64,000 nt of DNA from Muribaculaceae bacterium (GTDB lineage Bacteria; Bacteroidota; Bacteroidia; Bacteroidales; Muribaculaceae), in NCBI GenBank assembly GCA_014867205.1, contig WGUO01000022.1, positions 3,179-67,178 of the forward strand. Reading direction: 5' to 3'. Below, in pieces: positions 7,036 to 18,100 of the stretch. The translations under genes were made by a program, and so were the position numbers. How positions within the stretch are numbered: the stretch's first letter is position 1; every line of letters begins with the position of its first letter. The notes under the pieces were generated by a model. The model saw nothing but the letters and a program-made list of their open reading frames with translations, searched no databases and had not been told where the DNA came from.

Positions 7036-10000
7036 ATGAATATCATTTCAATATACGATAAACTGAAAAGTAGCTACAAAAGTTATCTCTCAAGCTTTAT
7101 CTCTATTAAAGACGAGCGGATACGGAAGGAAGTGACTGAGGCTATAGCTGAAGAGAAGCTATGGCCAGACGCTCTAATACAGTTTAATCCGAATTTTGCA
7201 TCTGGAATTGGCGTCGATGAAATGATTGCTCAGGGACTGCCCATTCATCAGGATCTGAAATTGTTTTTCAAAGATAAGTTCTATAAACACCAGCAGGAAG
7301 CCATCGAACTTGGTTGTCAAGGGAAAGAATTCATTGTAACCTCAGGAACCGGGTCGGGAAAGTCTCGAACCTTCATGGCTACAATCTTTAATTATATCCT
7401 GCATCATCGCGAAGAGTGCGTAGATAAGACTGTGGCTATCATCGTCTATCCAATGAACGCACTAATTAATTCACAAGAGCAAGAATTAGAACGATATAAG
7501 CAAAAGTATGAGGAGAGCGGAAAACCGTGCCCATTTACTTTTGGTAAATACACCGGTCAGGAAAATGAGGACGCTCGCATAAAAATGCAGAATAATCCTC
7601 CCAATATCATTCTCACCAATTATATGATGTTGGAACTGTTAATGACACGTGCCGGCAAAGAAGAGTCTCTTAGAAAATGCTTTCTTGAAAATTTGCAATT
7701 CCTTGTTTTCGACGAACTTCATACTTATCGTGGGATGCAAGGAAGTGATGTCTCCATGCTCATTCGCCGTATAAAGGCACAAGCAATGGCACAGGTTCGT
7801 TGTTTTGGCACATCGGCAACCATGGTATCCGGGGAGAATATGTCAGAAACTCAACAGAAAGAAAAGGTTGCTGAAGTTGCCTCATGCATATTTGGCAGTA
7901 CTTATTCTTCTAGCCAAATTATAGATGAAACCCTTACCGCCGGATTAAGCAACCGTCGGGTAACAAAACAAGAGCTCGCCAAGGCTGTTCGTTCAGAAAT
8001 CGACTCAACCTCCAGTCTTGATGCGTTGCTAAATTATCCCACAGCAATATGGCTTGAGCAAACAATTGCCATGTCTATCAGCAAAGAATCTGGCCGATAT
8101 GTCCGTGGCATACCAAGGTCTGTAGAGAATATTGCCACAATTCTAGACACATACCTTGATGGAATTGGGAAAGATTTATGCGCAAAACATATAATAGACT
8201 TCTTAAACTGGTGTAATGTTTTAAATCAGCAGTCTGGCAGCAAAAAGGTCTTGCCCTATAAGATTCACCAGTTTATACCACAGACGGGAAATGTCTATGC
8301 AACACTCGGCATTCCCGAATTGCGTAAAGCAACCGTCGAGGAAAAGCTATACGATGATTCTTATCCCGGCAAAGGAGAAAAACCAATGTTCTTCCCCATA
8401 GTATTCAGCCGCCTTAGTGGCCATGAGTTTTATGTTGTCGAGAAAAAGTCGGATAAACTTATGCCACGACCTTTTGATAATAATTCCTATGCCGACGATG
8501 AGGAAATAGCCTCATTAAATAACGGCTATATCATAGTGCCACATGACGGTGAGTGTGTTGCGGATTTAATGCTTGACCCGTCAAATCCTGACGATGATAT
8601 TCCTGATGACTGGTTCACAATTACAAGAAATGGGCGAAAGCTCAAAAAGACTTATGAGAATCGCATCCCACGCTTAATTTGGTTTGATAAGTTTGGCCAC
8701 TACAGCGAAGGTGACGATTGTCCAGGTGAAGAATATGTTCAGGGAGTTTATGTAGAAGCGCCACTTCGTTATGACCCGACTGCGAAAGCGGTTTATATAG
8801 GAGGCTCCAAGGAATGGTCAAAACTTTCAAAGATTGGTGGTGAAGGTCGAAGTACTGCAACTACTATCCTAACATACGAGAACATCGCCAACATGGATGA
8901 TGATGGAATTCCTCAAGAGAGTCGTAAAGTGATGACTTTTGTCGACGCTCGTCAGGATGCAGCTTTACAGGCTGGCCATTTCAACGACTTCATCCGTGTC
9001 GGGAGGCTTCGTAGTGCTATATGGAAAGCCATATCTTCATCCAATGCCCCCGTGGATAGTATTCAGATTGCTCGCAAAACCTTTGAGGCTTTAAATCTTA
9101 ATCCGTTAGAGTACTTACAGAGTCCCAAAAGAGGACGGGCTTTAGATGACCAGAAAAACCGGTTTGTTGACTTTATAGACACATTAATATATGGTGACCT
9201 TCTTGGCAATTGGACAGTGATTATGCCCAACCTCGAAGACTGTGCTCTTCTTGACATCCGTTATAAATATCTCCATGAAGAAATTACAGGTGAAGATGGT
9301 AACGAGCGACTTTATGATATACCTCAGCTTGAAGGGTTGAGCGATGAAGACAAGGAATTATTCCTTGTACAACTCTTTGATTATTTCCGTCACCGCGGTG
9401 CTATATATAGCCGAAATCGGACATTTAGCGCAGTAACTGACTTGGCGAAAGAAGCTCAAAACCAGTTTAAGCAGCCTTGGACTGTCCCTGAAGGAGGACA
9501 GATTTCTCCTTCAAAGTATATTTTTCTTGAACGCTCAGATGTGCCTCGTAAATTCAGCCACTTGGTTGAAAGCGGCGGTCCGCGGTCAAAATTACGCACA
9601 TTCGTTTCTGACTTCTTAACACATCACGGCAGTCAGCCATTATCTACCGATGAAGAGTATCTAGGCTTTATGCGCGGACTGTTTGAACAACTCGGCAATT
9701 ACATCAGAGAAACTGATGGACTGTATCAGTTGGAATATGATTCCATCCTATGGGCTATGGGTGATCTGACGAATGTTCGCCAAGACATGACTCGTCTACG
9801 CATAATCGACTCGTCGGTTCATTCGAAGGTGCCAAATACATATTTCCAAAAGTTTTATCAAAAGCTCGGTGAAAACAAATCCGTTCTTGAGGCTAAAGAC
9901 CATACTGGACAGGTCCCTAAGGCTGAAAGAGAGCTGAGAGAGCAACAGTTCCGAGCAGGTGAATTCCCAGCCCTCTACTGCTCGCCGACAATGGAATTAG

Positions 10001-12222
10001 GTATCGACATTAGCGACCTGAGTATTGTGGGTATGCGTAATGTGCCTCCAACTCCGGCTAATTATACGCAGCGAGCTGGACGTGCCGGACGTAGTGGACA
10101 AGCAGCCCTCATTTATACATACTGCCGACCGAGAAACTCACACGAAAACTACTATCTCCGCAAACCTGAAAAGATGGTAAGCGGTGAGGTGAAGGCCCCC
10201 CGCATGGAATTGGTCAATCAGGAGCTACTAAAGACGCATCTCCACTCCGTTATATTGTCGCTTCAGCCTATCGAGCAGATGTCTAATGGCATCAAGGACC
10301 TTGTCGATTATGAAAACGACATCGAACACATTCGTTTGAAAGACGAGGTCAAGCATCGTCTCACACTCTCGGAAGAGAAAATTTCTGAGATCAAACAGGT
10401 ATTTGCTAAAATTGCAAGTGACAGATATTTCAAGGAACGATACGCACATGAGAATCCGACATGGTATACTGAAGATTGGGTTGACCGTGTAATCCATGAT
10501 TATGCCTACGATTTCGATCGAGCTCTCGATCGCTGGCGCGCTCTCTATCGTGAGACTCAGATTCAAATCAATGAGGCAACAGCTATTATTCGCAACCGTG
10601 CCTATGGCGAAAGCTCGACAGAAAAAAGAGAGGCACATAAAAAGCTTGCACGCGCAGAGAATTTCCGCGATCAACTCCTTGGAAAGAGTAACGACCGCAA
10701 CCGTGAGGAGAATGAATTTTATCCTTACCGATACTTTGCAAGCGAAGGATTTCTTCCCGGATATAACTTCACAAAGCTTCCCCAACGAGCTCTACTCCAA
10801 TACCGAGATGATGACGTAGAGACACTGAGCCGTGCTCGCAGTCTCGCCATACGTGAATTCGGTCCTCAGAATATCATTTATAATAATGGCAGGAAGTTCC
10901 GAGTTACTCGTATGCGTCTTTCTGGAAATGGTGCGCAGAAACATCAGTTCTATGTTAATCCTAAAACCGGATTCATTGTAAAGGATCAGGAAAACTCCAC
11001 CTGTCATGTGGATATAATTACCGGAGAGACCCTGCAAGGCTTAACCAAACTCGTTCCGGGTTACTGCACACAGACTGATGAAATGGTTGCTGAGGAACAA
11101 GAACAGATTACCTGTCAGGAAGAGGAGCGCTCTCGCAAATCATATAAGATTGATACATATTTTGCTTGCGATGATCCTCGTTCCATTTCTGAAAGTGAAC
11201 TGAAACTCGGAGAGTCTCGCCTTGCTAATATCCGCTACATTCCTTCCTGTAGAATCACATACATACTTTCGTCAAAGAACGATGGCAATGCCAATGGTTT
11301 CCCGTTTGACTCCCGAACTGGCGAATGGATTGGGCTTGAACGAGCCGATCAACTTCGCAAGCATGAGCAGGATCACCCTGAAGATGCCGGGCGTCTTCTT
11401 TTCGTGAAACTTTTTACGGAAGTAACTGCCAATGCCATATATATCCAACCATCCGATTCGCTCGGACTCAGAGATAAAGATGCGGTGCGTACATTCTTGT
11501 ATGCCATGAAGCAGGCAATCGAAGATGTATTTCAGATTGAAGGTAGCGAGATTGGAGGTGAAGTAATGGGCGAAGGGCCTAAACCGAACATTTTCCTTTA
11601 CGAAAATGCCGAAGGTTCTCTTGGCGTATTGTCGCGTTTTGTCGAAGACCCTGATTCATATAGAGAGGTCGTGGAGAAAGCATATCAAATATGCTTCGGT
11701 GAAAAATCCCCATTGACACTGCAGGAGGTCGATGCCCTTATTCCAGCAGACTACTCAAACCTGCTAAACTATTACAATCAGCCATACCATGCACAGATTG
11801 ATATACGCAAAATTTATGACACCCTGCAACTAATGAAGACGGTAACTCCGGAGACGCATTTTGCCGGTCAGCCGTTAGGATACGATGAACAATATCAGGC
11901 TCTTGAGGCTGCACGTGACCATAATAGCTCCACAGAGAAAGAGTTCCTGAAATATCTCCACGAGCATCGTCTGCGTTTGCCCGACAAAGCCCAGCCTACA
12001 TTCCCTGACGAATATTATGTTCAGCCCGACTTTATGTATGGCGACCGCATTGTCGTATTCTGCGACGGTACTCCGCATGACCGCCCTGATGTTCAGGCGG
12101 ATGACGCAAACAAACGAGAAGTGCTCGAAGATGCCGGGTACGTTGTTCTTGCATGGCACTATCGCACTCCTATTGCAGATTTTGTTGCTGCACATCCCGA
12201 AATATTCAAACCGGTAAACTAA
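7036..12222 (+). CDS. Giant helicase - DUF1998 - nuclease fusion (DrmA/DruE-like)
   Basis: 1728 aa. RecA-like lobe 1 has Walker A GTGSGKS (104-110), motif II DELH (226-229) and motif III GTSAT (259-263). Lobe 2 is far downstream, with ELGIDISDL near 987 and QRAGRAGR near 1012. Residues about 1480-1560 resemble DUF1998 (FLYAMKQAIEDVF, then FLYENAEGSLGVL). The C terminus (about 1630-1728) looks like a small PD-(D/E)XK/Vsr-type nuclease: STEKEF near 1631, QPDF with Asp 1665, VVFCDGTPHD with Asp 1677. Helicases with DUF1998 form the core of DISARM (DrmA with a separate DrmB) and Druantia (DruE). Here helicase, DUF1998 and nuclease appear in a single chain. The next gene starts 8 bases downstream. 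The helicase call is sure, DUF1998 likely, the nuclease probable. Confidence 0.85.
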   Translation: MNIISIYDKLKSSYKSYLSSFISIKDERIRKEVTEAIAEEKLWPDALIQFNPNFASGIGVDEMIAQGLPIHQDLKLFFKDKFYKHQQEAIELGCQGKEFIVTSGTGSGKSRTFMATIFNYILHHREECVDKTVAIIVYPMNALINSQEQELERYKQKYEESGKPCPFTFGKYTGQENEDARIKMQNNPPNIILTNYMMLELLMTRAGKEESLRKCFLENLQFLVFDELHTYRGMQGSDVSMLIRRIKAQAMAQVRCFGTSATMVSGENMSETQQKEKVAEVASCIFGSTYSSSQIIDETLTAGLSNRRVTKQELAKAVRSEIDSTSSLDALLNYPTAIWLEQTIAMSISKESGRYVRGIPRSVENIATILDTYLDGIGKDLCAKHIIDFLNWCNVLNQQSGSKKVLPYKIHQFIPQTGNVYATLGIPELRKATVEEKLYDDSYPGKGEKPMFFPIVFSRLSGHEFYVVEKKSDKLMPRPFDNNSYADDEEIASLNNGYIIVPHDGECVADLMLDPSNPDDDIPDDWFTITRNGRKLKKTYENRIPRLIWFDKFGHYSEGDDCPGEEYVQGVYVEAPLRYDPTAKAVYIGGSKEWSKLSKIGGEGRSTATTILTYENIANMDDDGIPQESRKVMTFVDARQDAALQAGHFNDFIRVGRLRSAIWKAISSSNAPVDSIQIARKTFEALNLNPLEYLQSPKRGRALDDQKNRFVDFIDTLIYGDLLGNWTVIMPNLEDCALLDIRYKYLHEEITGEDGNERLYDIPQLEGLSDEDKELFLVQLFDYFRHRGAIYSRNRTFSAVTDLAKEAQNQFKQPWTVPEGGQISPSKYIFLERSDVPRKFSHLVESGGPRSKLRTFVSDFLTHHGSQPLSTDEEYLGFMRGLFEQLGNYIRETDGLYQLEYDSILWAMGDLTNVRQDMTRLRIIDSSVHSKVPNTYFQKFYQKLGENKSVLEAKDHTGQVPKAERELREQQFRAGEFPALYCSPTMELGIDISDLSIVGMRNVPPTPANYTQRAGRAGRSGQAALIYTYCRPRNSHENYYLRKPEKMVSGEVKAPRMELVNQELLKTHLHSVILSLQPIEQMSNGIKDLVDYENDIEHIRLKDEVKHRLTLSEEKISEIKQVFAKIASDRYFKERYAHENPTWYTEDWVDRVIHDYAYDFDRALDRWRALYRETQIQINEATAIIRNRAYGESSTEKREAHKKLARAENFRDQLLGKSNDRNREENEFYPYRYFASEGFLPGYNFTKLPQRALLQYRDDDVETLSRARSLAIREFGPQNIIYNNGRKFRVTRMRLSGNGAQKHQFYVNPKTGFIVKDQENSTCHVDIITGETLQGLTKLVPGYCTQTDEMVAEEQEQITCQEEERSRKSYKIDTYFACDDPRSISESELKLGESRLANIRYIPSCRITYILSSKNDGNANGFPFDSRTGEWIGLERADQLRKHEQDHPEDAGRLLFVKLFTEVTANAIYIQPSDSLGLRDKDAVRTFLYAMKQAIEDVFQIEGSEIGGEVMGEGPKPNIFLYENAEGSLGVLSRFVEDPDSYREVVEKAYQICFGEKSPLTLQEVDALIPADYSNLLNYYNQPYHAQIDIRKIYDTLQLMKTVTPETHFAGQPLGYDEQYQALEAARDHNSSTEKEFLKYLHEHRLRLPDKAQPTFPDEYYVQPDFMYGDRIVVFCDGTPHDRPDVQADDANKREVLEDAGYVVLAWHYRTPIADFVAAHPEIFKPVN

Positions 12223-12229
12223 GATTAAT

Positions 12230-15118
12230 ATGAAATTCAAGACATTCAATACCGGGAATTTAGTTAAATTTCGCAACCGTCCGTGGGTTGTTCAAAAATC
12301 AGGAGACTCCGAGTTGGTCATCTTAAAACCGCTCGGAGGTACAGATGCCGAATCGGTAGGTCTATATTTGCCTCTTTATGGAGAAAACTTTTCTCTCGAG
12401 AATTATCATTTTCAGGCACCAACCGCAGCAGACTTAAGCAAAGGCTGGCAAGAAGCAGCCCATATCCTATACGATGCATGCCGTCTTTCTTTCCGCGATG
12501 TTGCCGGGCCTTTCCAATGTCTCGGACGCCTATCGTTTGAGCCTCGCCCATATCAGATGGTACCATTGATTCTCGCCCTGAAACAGCCGAAAGTCAGACT
12601 CCTTATTTCCGATGACGTAGGCATAGGAAAGACCCTTGAATCCCTTCTCATCGCCAAGGAGCTTTGGGACCGCAAAGAAATAAACCGCTTTGCTGTTATC
12701 TGTCTGCCGCATTTATGCGAGCAATGGCAGAACGAAATCAAGGATAAATTCGGTCTGGATGCCGAGATAATCCGCTCAAGCACTATCAGTCGTTTGGAGA
12801 AGAAGCTTCAAGGCAACCAAAACGTCTTTCGCGACATACCGGTTCAGGTCATTTCCATAGACTATGTGAAGGCAGATAACCGATACAAGATGTTTGTTGA
12901 ACAAGCCCCTGACTTTATCATAGTTGACGAGGCTCACACCTGTGCGCGTCCCCGAGGAGCAAACAAGGGCCAGCAGCAGCGCTACAGACTTCTTCGAGCA
13001 CTCGCTGATAAGCCTAATCAGCAGCTTGTTCTACTTACCGCAACTCCACATAGCGGACAGGATGAAGAATTCAAGTCACTCATCGGACTACTTGATAATA
13101 AGTTTGAGCATTTTGACCTCAAGACGCCTAAAGAGCGCGAGGAGCTTTCGCAATATTTCATTCAGCGTCGTCGTGCGGATATAAAGCCTTATCTTGGTTC
13201 AGAAACAGTTTTCCCGGAGCAGCTCCGAATGGATGACACTCCTTATAAGGTGAGTGAATCCTATAAATTGCTTCTCAATGAGCTGATTAATTTCATTAAG
13301 GGAGGCCTTAAGGATGCTGCCAAGGAAGAGAACCGCAAACGTCGATACATCTATTGGGACCTGTTGGCTCTGATGCGCGGTGTTATGTCAAGCCCCGCCG
13401 CAGGTATCTCCATGCTTGAAAACAAAATTAAGAATGAGCAGGACGAAGATTCCGAGGTAGAAGTCACTGATGAAGGTGTATATAAGTTTAACGACAATCT
13501 GAAGGATCTCCTAAATAGCGACGATACGGTACCCGGCGTTTATAAAAAGGCTACTCGTGGTGAGAAATCGCGACTGAATAGATTTGTTGAGATGCTTCGT
13601 GATATTCAGGCCCATGATGCGGATAACAAGGTCAAGCAGGTAGTGGAACTCGTGAACTTTGCCGTCGGTACCGGAAAGAACCCCATAGTATTCTGTCAGT
13701 ATATTCAGACCGCCGAATATGTTGGCAGGTACATAGCCGAACGTCTTAAGGCCAACAAGAAAACAAAAGACGTTAAGGTAGAGGTAATCACATCCAAACT
13801 TGCCGACGAAGAGCGCAAGATGAAAATCGATGAGCTTGCCTCAAATGACCGCCATGTGCTCGTCTGCACCGACTGTCTGTCGGAGGGTGTCAATCTCCAG
13901 CAGGCTTTCGATACAGTTATCCACTACGACTTTCCATGGAACCCCAACCGTGTCGAGCAGCGTAATGGCCGCATTGACCGTTTCGGACAGACAGCACCGG
14001 AAGTGCTCATCTCCACAATCTATGCCGATAACAATCCGGTCGACAAGATTATACTCAATGTCCTCTATAAGAAGCAAAGAGAGATTAAGAGGCGTTTGGG
14101 AATATATCTCCCTATCGCCGAAAATGATGCATCACTGATGGAGCGAATTATGCTGGAACTGATTGCCCTCAAGACTGAGTCGCAGTCAGAATTCATGCAG
14201 AAATCTCTTTTCGATGATGACGAGGAGTTCCAAAAGGAGCAGGAGCGCCAGATAGAGCTTGAAGCCAAGCGCGTAGAGGAAGACCAGAGACTCAGCCGCA
14301 CTTATTATGCCCATAATAACAAGGCTATGAGTCCCGAGCGTCTCGTGGAGTCACTGAGCGAAGCTCGCGAAGTCATCGGCGGAGTTGAAGACACCGAACG
14401 GTTTGTGATAGGAGAGCTCCGCCATGCAGGTGTTGAAGTGACCGAGGATGCCCCGATGTGCAATCACTTTATGGATGGCTCTCTGCCTGTGGCTCTGCGA
14501 AATAGAGGCTATTTCTCTCCGGATTCCAAAGGTCGTATTAGAATATCCTTTCTATCTCCGACCCCCAAGGGTTATGCCTATATCGGTCGTAATCACATCC
14601 TTGTCGAGGACCTTTCACGAGGTGTTGTCAATGACACTATTAACGGCGGAGAACTTGCTGCCGGTCGCGCAATGGTCATGGAGACCGGAGCTGTAGACAA
14701 ACGGACTACCGTAATGCTGATGCGAGTGCGCAGCGTCATTAAGGATAAAAAACAGACAGACCGCGAACTTGTCGGCGAGGAGATGATTTTCATCGGATAT
14801 CGCGGCAGTATCGACCGTCACGATTTTCTCACCCAGGATGAGTGTAAGGAGCTATTCTTCGGGGCCAAAGCATCCGGCAATTTAGACGCCGCAACACAGG
14901 CGGCGCAATTCAAACGCATAACCGAATGGATAAACAATGAAGATACCCTCCGCGCCCATACCGACAGCATTGCTCTTGACCGGGCAAATCGCTTGGTAGA
15001 AGCGTTCGCTCAATACCGCACATATCTTGCCGCTGACGAGTATCAGGTTGTCGAGCCTGTTCTTCCCATGGATATTCTTGCAGCTTTTGTATATCTCCCT
15101 AAACTGAAACAGAACTGA
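12230..15118 (+). CDS. SNF2-type helicase/translocase (DrmD-like)
   Basis: 962 aa. Walker A GIGKT at 131-135, motif II DEAH at 233-236, motif III LLTATPHSG near 268-276, then QRRRADIKPYLG. Lobe 2 carries LVCTDCLSEGVNLQQA near 543 and RVEQRNGRIDRFGQ near 575. This is the superfamily 2 SNF2/RapA-like pattern of the DrmD helicase in class 1 DISARM, where it is also found with a large adenine methyltransferase. Its stop codon overlaps the methyltransferase start (TGATG at 15116-15120). Probable role: a motor that moves along duplex DNA in the restriction complex. Confidence 0.85.
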   Translation: MKFKTFNTGNLVKFRNRPWVVQKSGDSELVILKPLGGTDAESVGLYLPLYGENFSLENYHFQAPTAADLSKGWQEAAHILYDACRLSFRDVAGPFQCLGRLSFEPRPYQMVPLILALKQPKVRLLISDDVGIGKTLESLLIAKELWDRKEINRFAVICLPHLCEQWQNEIKDKFGLDAEIIRSSTISRLEKKLQGNQNVFRDIPVQVISIDYVKADNRYKMFVEQAPDFIIVDEAHTCARPRGANKGQQQRYRLLRALADKPNQQLVLLTATPHSGQDEEFKSLIGLLDNKFEHFDLKTPKEREELSQYFIQRRRADIKPYLGSETVFPEQLRMDDTPYKVSESYKLLLNELINFIKGGLKDAAKEENRKRRYIYWDLLALMRGVMSSPAAGISMLENKIKNEQDEDSEVEVTDEGVYKFNDNLKDLLNSDDTVPGVYKKATRGEKSRLNRFVEMLRDIQAHDADNKVKQVVELVNFAVGTGKNPIVFCQYIQTAEYVGRYIAERLKANKKTKDVKVEVITSKLADEERKMKIDELASNDRHVLVCTDCLSEGVNLQQAFDTVIHYDFPWNPNRVEQRNGRIDRFGQTAPEVLISTIYADNNPVDKIILNVLYKKQREIKRRLGIYLPIAENDASLMERIMLELIALKTESQSEFMQKSLFDDDEEFQKEQERQIELEAKRVEEDQRLSRTYYAHNNKAMSPERLVESLSEAREVIGGVEDTERFVIGELRHAGVEVTEDAPMCNHFMDGSLPVALRNRGYFSPDSKGRIRISFLSPTPKGYAYIGRNHILVEDLSRGVVNDTINGGELAAGRAMVMETGAVDKRTTVMLMRVRSVIKDKKQTDRELVGEEMIFIGYRGSIDRHDFLTQDECKELFFGAKASGNLDAATQAAQFKRITEWINNEDTLRAHTDSIALDRANRLVEAFAQYRTYLAADEYQVVEPVLPMDILAAFVYLPKLKQN

Positions 15119-18100
15119 TGGATTACACAAGCATACACGTTTACGGACACCTTTTGTCCGACGACATACTGCATCAGATAGAGACCGACCGCAATTTGGC
15201 TGGCAACCGCGATATCGATTTCCGGACCGACACTTCGGTTCAGGAAGCCATTGACTATGCCTGGACTGCCCTCCGCGCCGACTGGGGCTTCTATCTCACA
15301 CGAAGTGCTTCTAACGATCCATACGGCACCCGCCGCTCCCGCGATTTCATGGAGCGCTTCCTTCAGCTGTTCGGTTATCATCCCCAACGTCAGTCAACAT
15401 ACGTTGAGTCCGATACCGGAACCACTCATGACATCACATGGCTTTGCCCTGATGTGCGCAATCTACCCGTAATTGTCAAGGGAGATAAGACAGGAGATGT
15501 CGCTGTTGATTCACTTGAGCGTTGCTCTCTTGATTTCCGCGCCAAGGGCAATCGCCGCGAGAAGTCGGCGCACGCTACGATGTTGGAGTATCTCAATAAT
15601 ACTGAAAACATCTATGGTATCATCGCCAACGGACCAACTCTGCGCCTGATTCGAAACTCCGGTCAACTGGTCAAACTCACCTATATTGAGTTTGACATCC
15701 GCCGAATGCTCGAGGAGGATAAATATGCAGAGTTCTGTCTGATGTTTCGCATACTCCACGCCTCTCGATTCTTTGTCGAAGGCGACACCCAGCCTATTAT
15801 CGAGAAGTACTTCAATCTCAGCATAGAAAGCGGAAACCGTATCCGTGCCGGGCTGTCACAGGCTGCTCAGAGAGCGATGGAGATTATCGGTAACGCAGCT
15901 GTTACAACTGAAGGCAATGATGAGCTGCGAAGAGTGTTCGTTGACGAATCCCTTACGGATGTGATGTTCAATAAGGAACTGATGCACCTCATCTACCGTC
16001 TTCTGTTCTTGTTCATCATTGAAGACCGAGGACTTGTTTATGACGGAGATTCCGATGAAATCCGCCGCTGGAAAGAGATCTATTCTAAATACTATGCAGC
16101 CTCCCGCTTCCGCAATCTATCGGAATTGCCTCATGTACGTTCAGACAGATATTTCGACCTTTGGGAGGGCTTACAAGAAACGTTCCGTCTGTTTGAAGAT
16201 GAGGAATTCGGTGCCAAATTAGGCATCAAGCCATTGGGCGGAATTTTGTTTAATCCTTACACGTTAGTGCATCTGAATATGTGTCGCATCCCCAATAGTG
16301 CCATGTTCGATGCTTTCCGCGCTCTTAATACCTTTGAGGATGAGCACGGCCAATTGGTAAAAATCAATTATTCGTCACTTGACGTCGAGGAGTTTGGCTC
16401 GGTGTATGAAGGCATCCTTGAGAAATCGCCGTATGTCACCACCGGCGATGACCTATCGCAGTGGAGTTTCGGTTACTTCGGTGGTCTTGACCGGCAGTCA
16501 ACTTCGAGTTATTACACACGTCCCGATTTTGTGCAGAGCCTCATACGCACTACTCTCGAACCGGTAATCAAGGAGAAAATTGCGAAGCTTTCCACTCCGG
16601 AGGAGAAAGTAAAGGCATTGCTCGATATGAAGGTATGCGATGCAGCTTCCGGTTCCGGTCACATTGTGTTGGCAATGGCCCGCACTATTGCCTGGTACGT
16701 TTGCTCTATACGAACAGGAGAGGATAACCCTGCTTCGCAGGATTATCGTCGTGCGCTCCATGAAGTCATACAGCGTTGTGTATATGCCGTCGACTACAAC
16801 CCTGATGCCGTTGAGCTATGCAAGGTTGTTCTTTGGATTGAAGGATACTGCGCCGGCAAGCCCTTGTCGTTTCTCGACCATCACATCCGCTGCGGAAACT
16901 CTGTCGTCGGCGTTACTGACCTTGATATGCTCCTCGAAGGCGTACCGGATAAGGCGTTTTCAGCAGCAGACAAAGACTCCCTTAAAAAGATTAAGGACGT
17001 CAATAAAAAGGCTCTAAAGGATGTAGACCTTATAAAGACAGGCAAAGGCGCTGGTGTGCAAGTATCACTGTTTGAAGAGGAATTTACAATCTCTCAAATA
17101 GATGAAGAACAGATTGGCCTTGCCCGAAAAGTAAGCGAAATCTCTGCGCTGCCTGAGAACTCTCTGCTTGAACAGCTTACAAAGCAACGTCGTTGGGAAG
17201 AGCTTATGTCTTCGCCGCGTGTTGAGTGTCTTCGCCGAGCATGTGATATCTACGTAGATGCATTCTATCACACATTCAATGAAGCTGATTTTCAATTACC
17301 AGACAACGGTAGTGTCCGCCTTCCGGATGTTCCCTATACTGGAACAGTCTATCAGGCGCTTGAAGAAATCAAAGCTATTGAAGGGCTGGCAGACTCAAAG
17401 TATATTCCACTGACGGATGACTTCAAAGAAGATGTTGCGTCAGCAGCCATCGAGAATCGTTTCTTCCACTGGTGCGTCGAGTTCCCGGAAGTCTTTGCCG
17501 ACGGTGGCGGATTTGATGTTATGTGCGGGAATCCACCGTGGGATAAGATCAAGGTCGAGGATAAAAAATGGTTTGAGAGTCAGGGGCGCATGGATATCGT
17601 CAATGCCGGAACTGCAGCTCAGCGCAAACGCGCTATAGACGGGTTAAAGCAGTCCGATCCTATCCTCTATGAAGAGTATCAGGAAGCTCTTGCCAACGCT
17701 GAGTCTATGAGTCGCTTCGTCCGTTTCGGAGGTCGCTTCCCGCTCACAGCAACCGGCGACATCGATTTGTACCCGATGTTTGCCGAACTGTGCATGGACT
17801 TTTCTAAAGAAGCTTGGGGGCTTGTCCTTCCTACCGGAATAGCAGTCAATGACTCTAATAAGGCCTTCTTCTCAAAGCTTGTGGACGAAAACAGACTCAT
17901 TTCATTATATGATTTTGAAAATCGAGAAGGGCTGTTTGACATTCACAGGATGTTCAAATTCTGTCTGCTGACAGCCGGGAAAGCCCAATCTAAACCGCGT
18001 GAGGTGCAAGGCGGATTTTACCTTACACGTCTTGACCATCTTCTTGACCCCAATCGCATTTATACCCTCCAAACTTCTGACTTCTCTCTTCTCAATCCCA

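Noticed and set aside
7036..12222. BREX system (PglX, BrxC, BrxL and so on)
   Set aside because: There is a large adenine methyltransferase, but no PglZ phosphatase, BrxC ATPase or Lon-like BrxL. The helicase partners fit DISARM/Druantia better.
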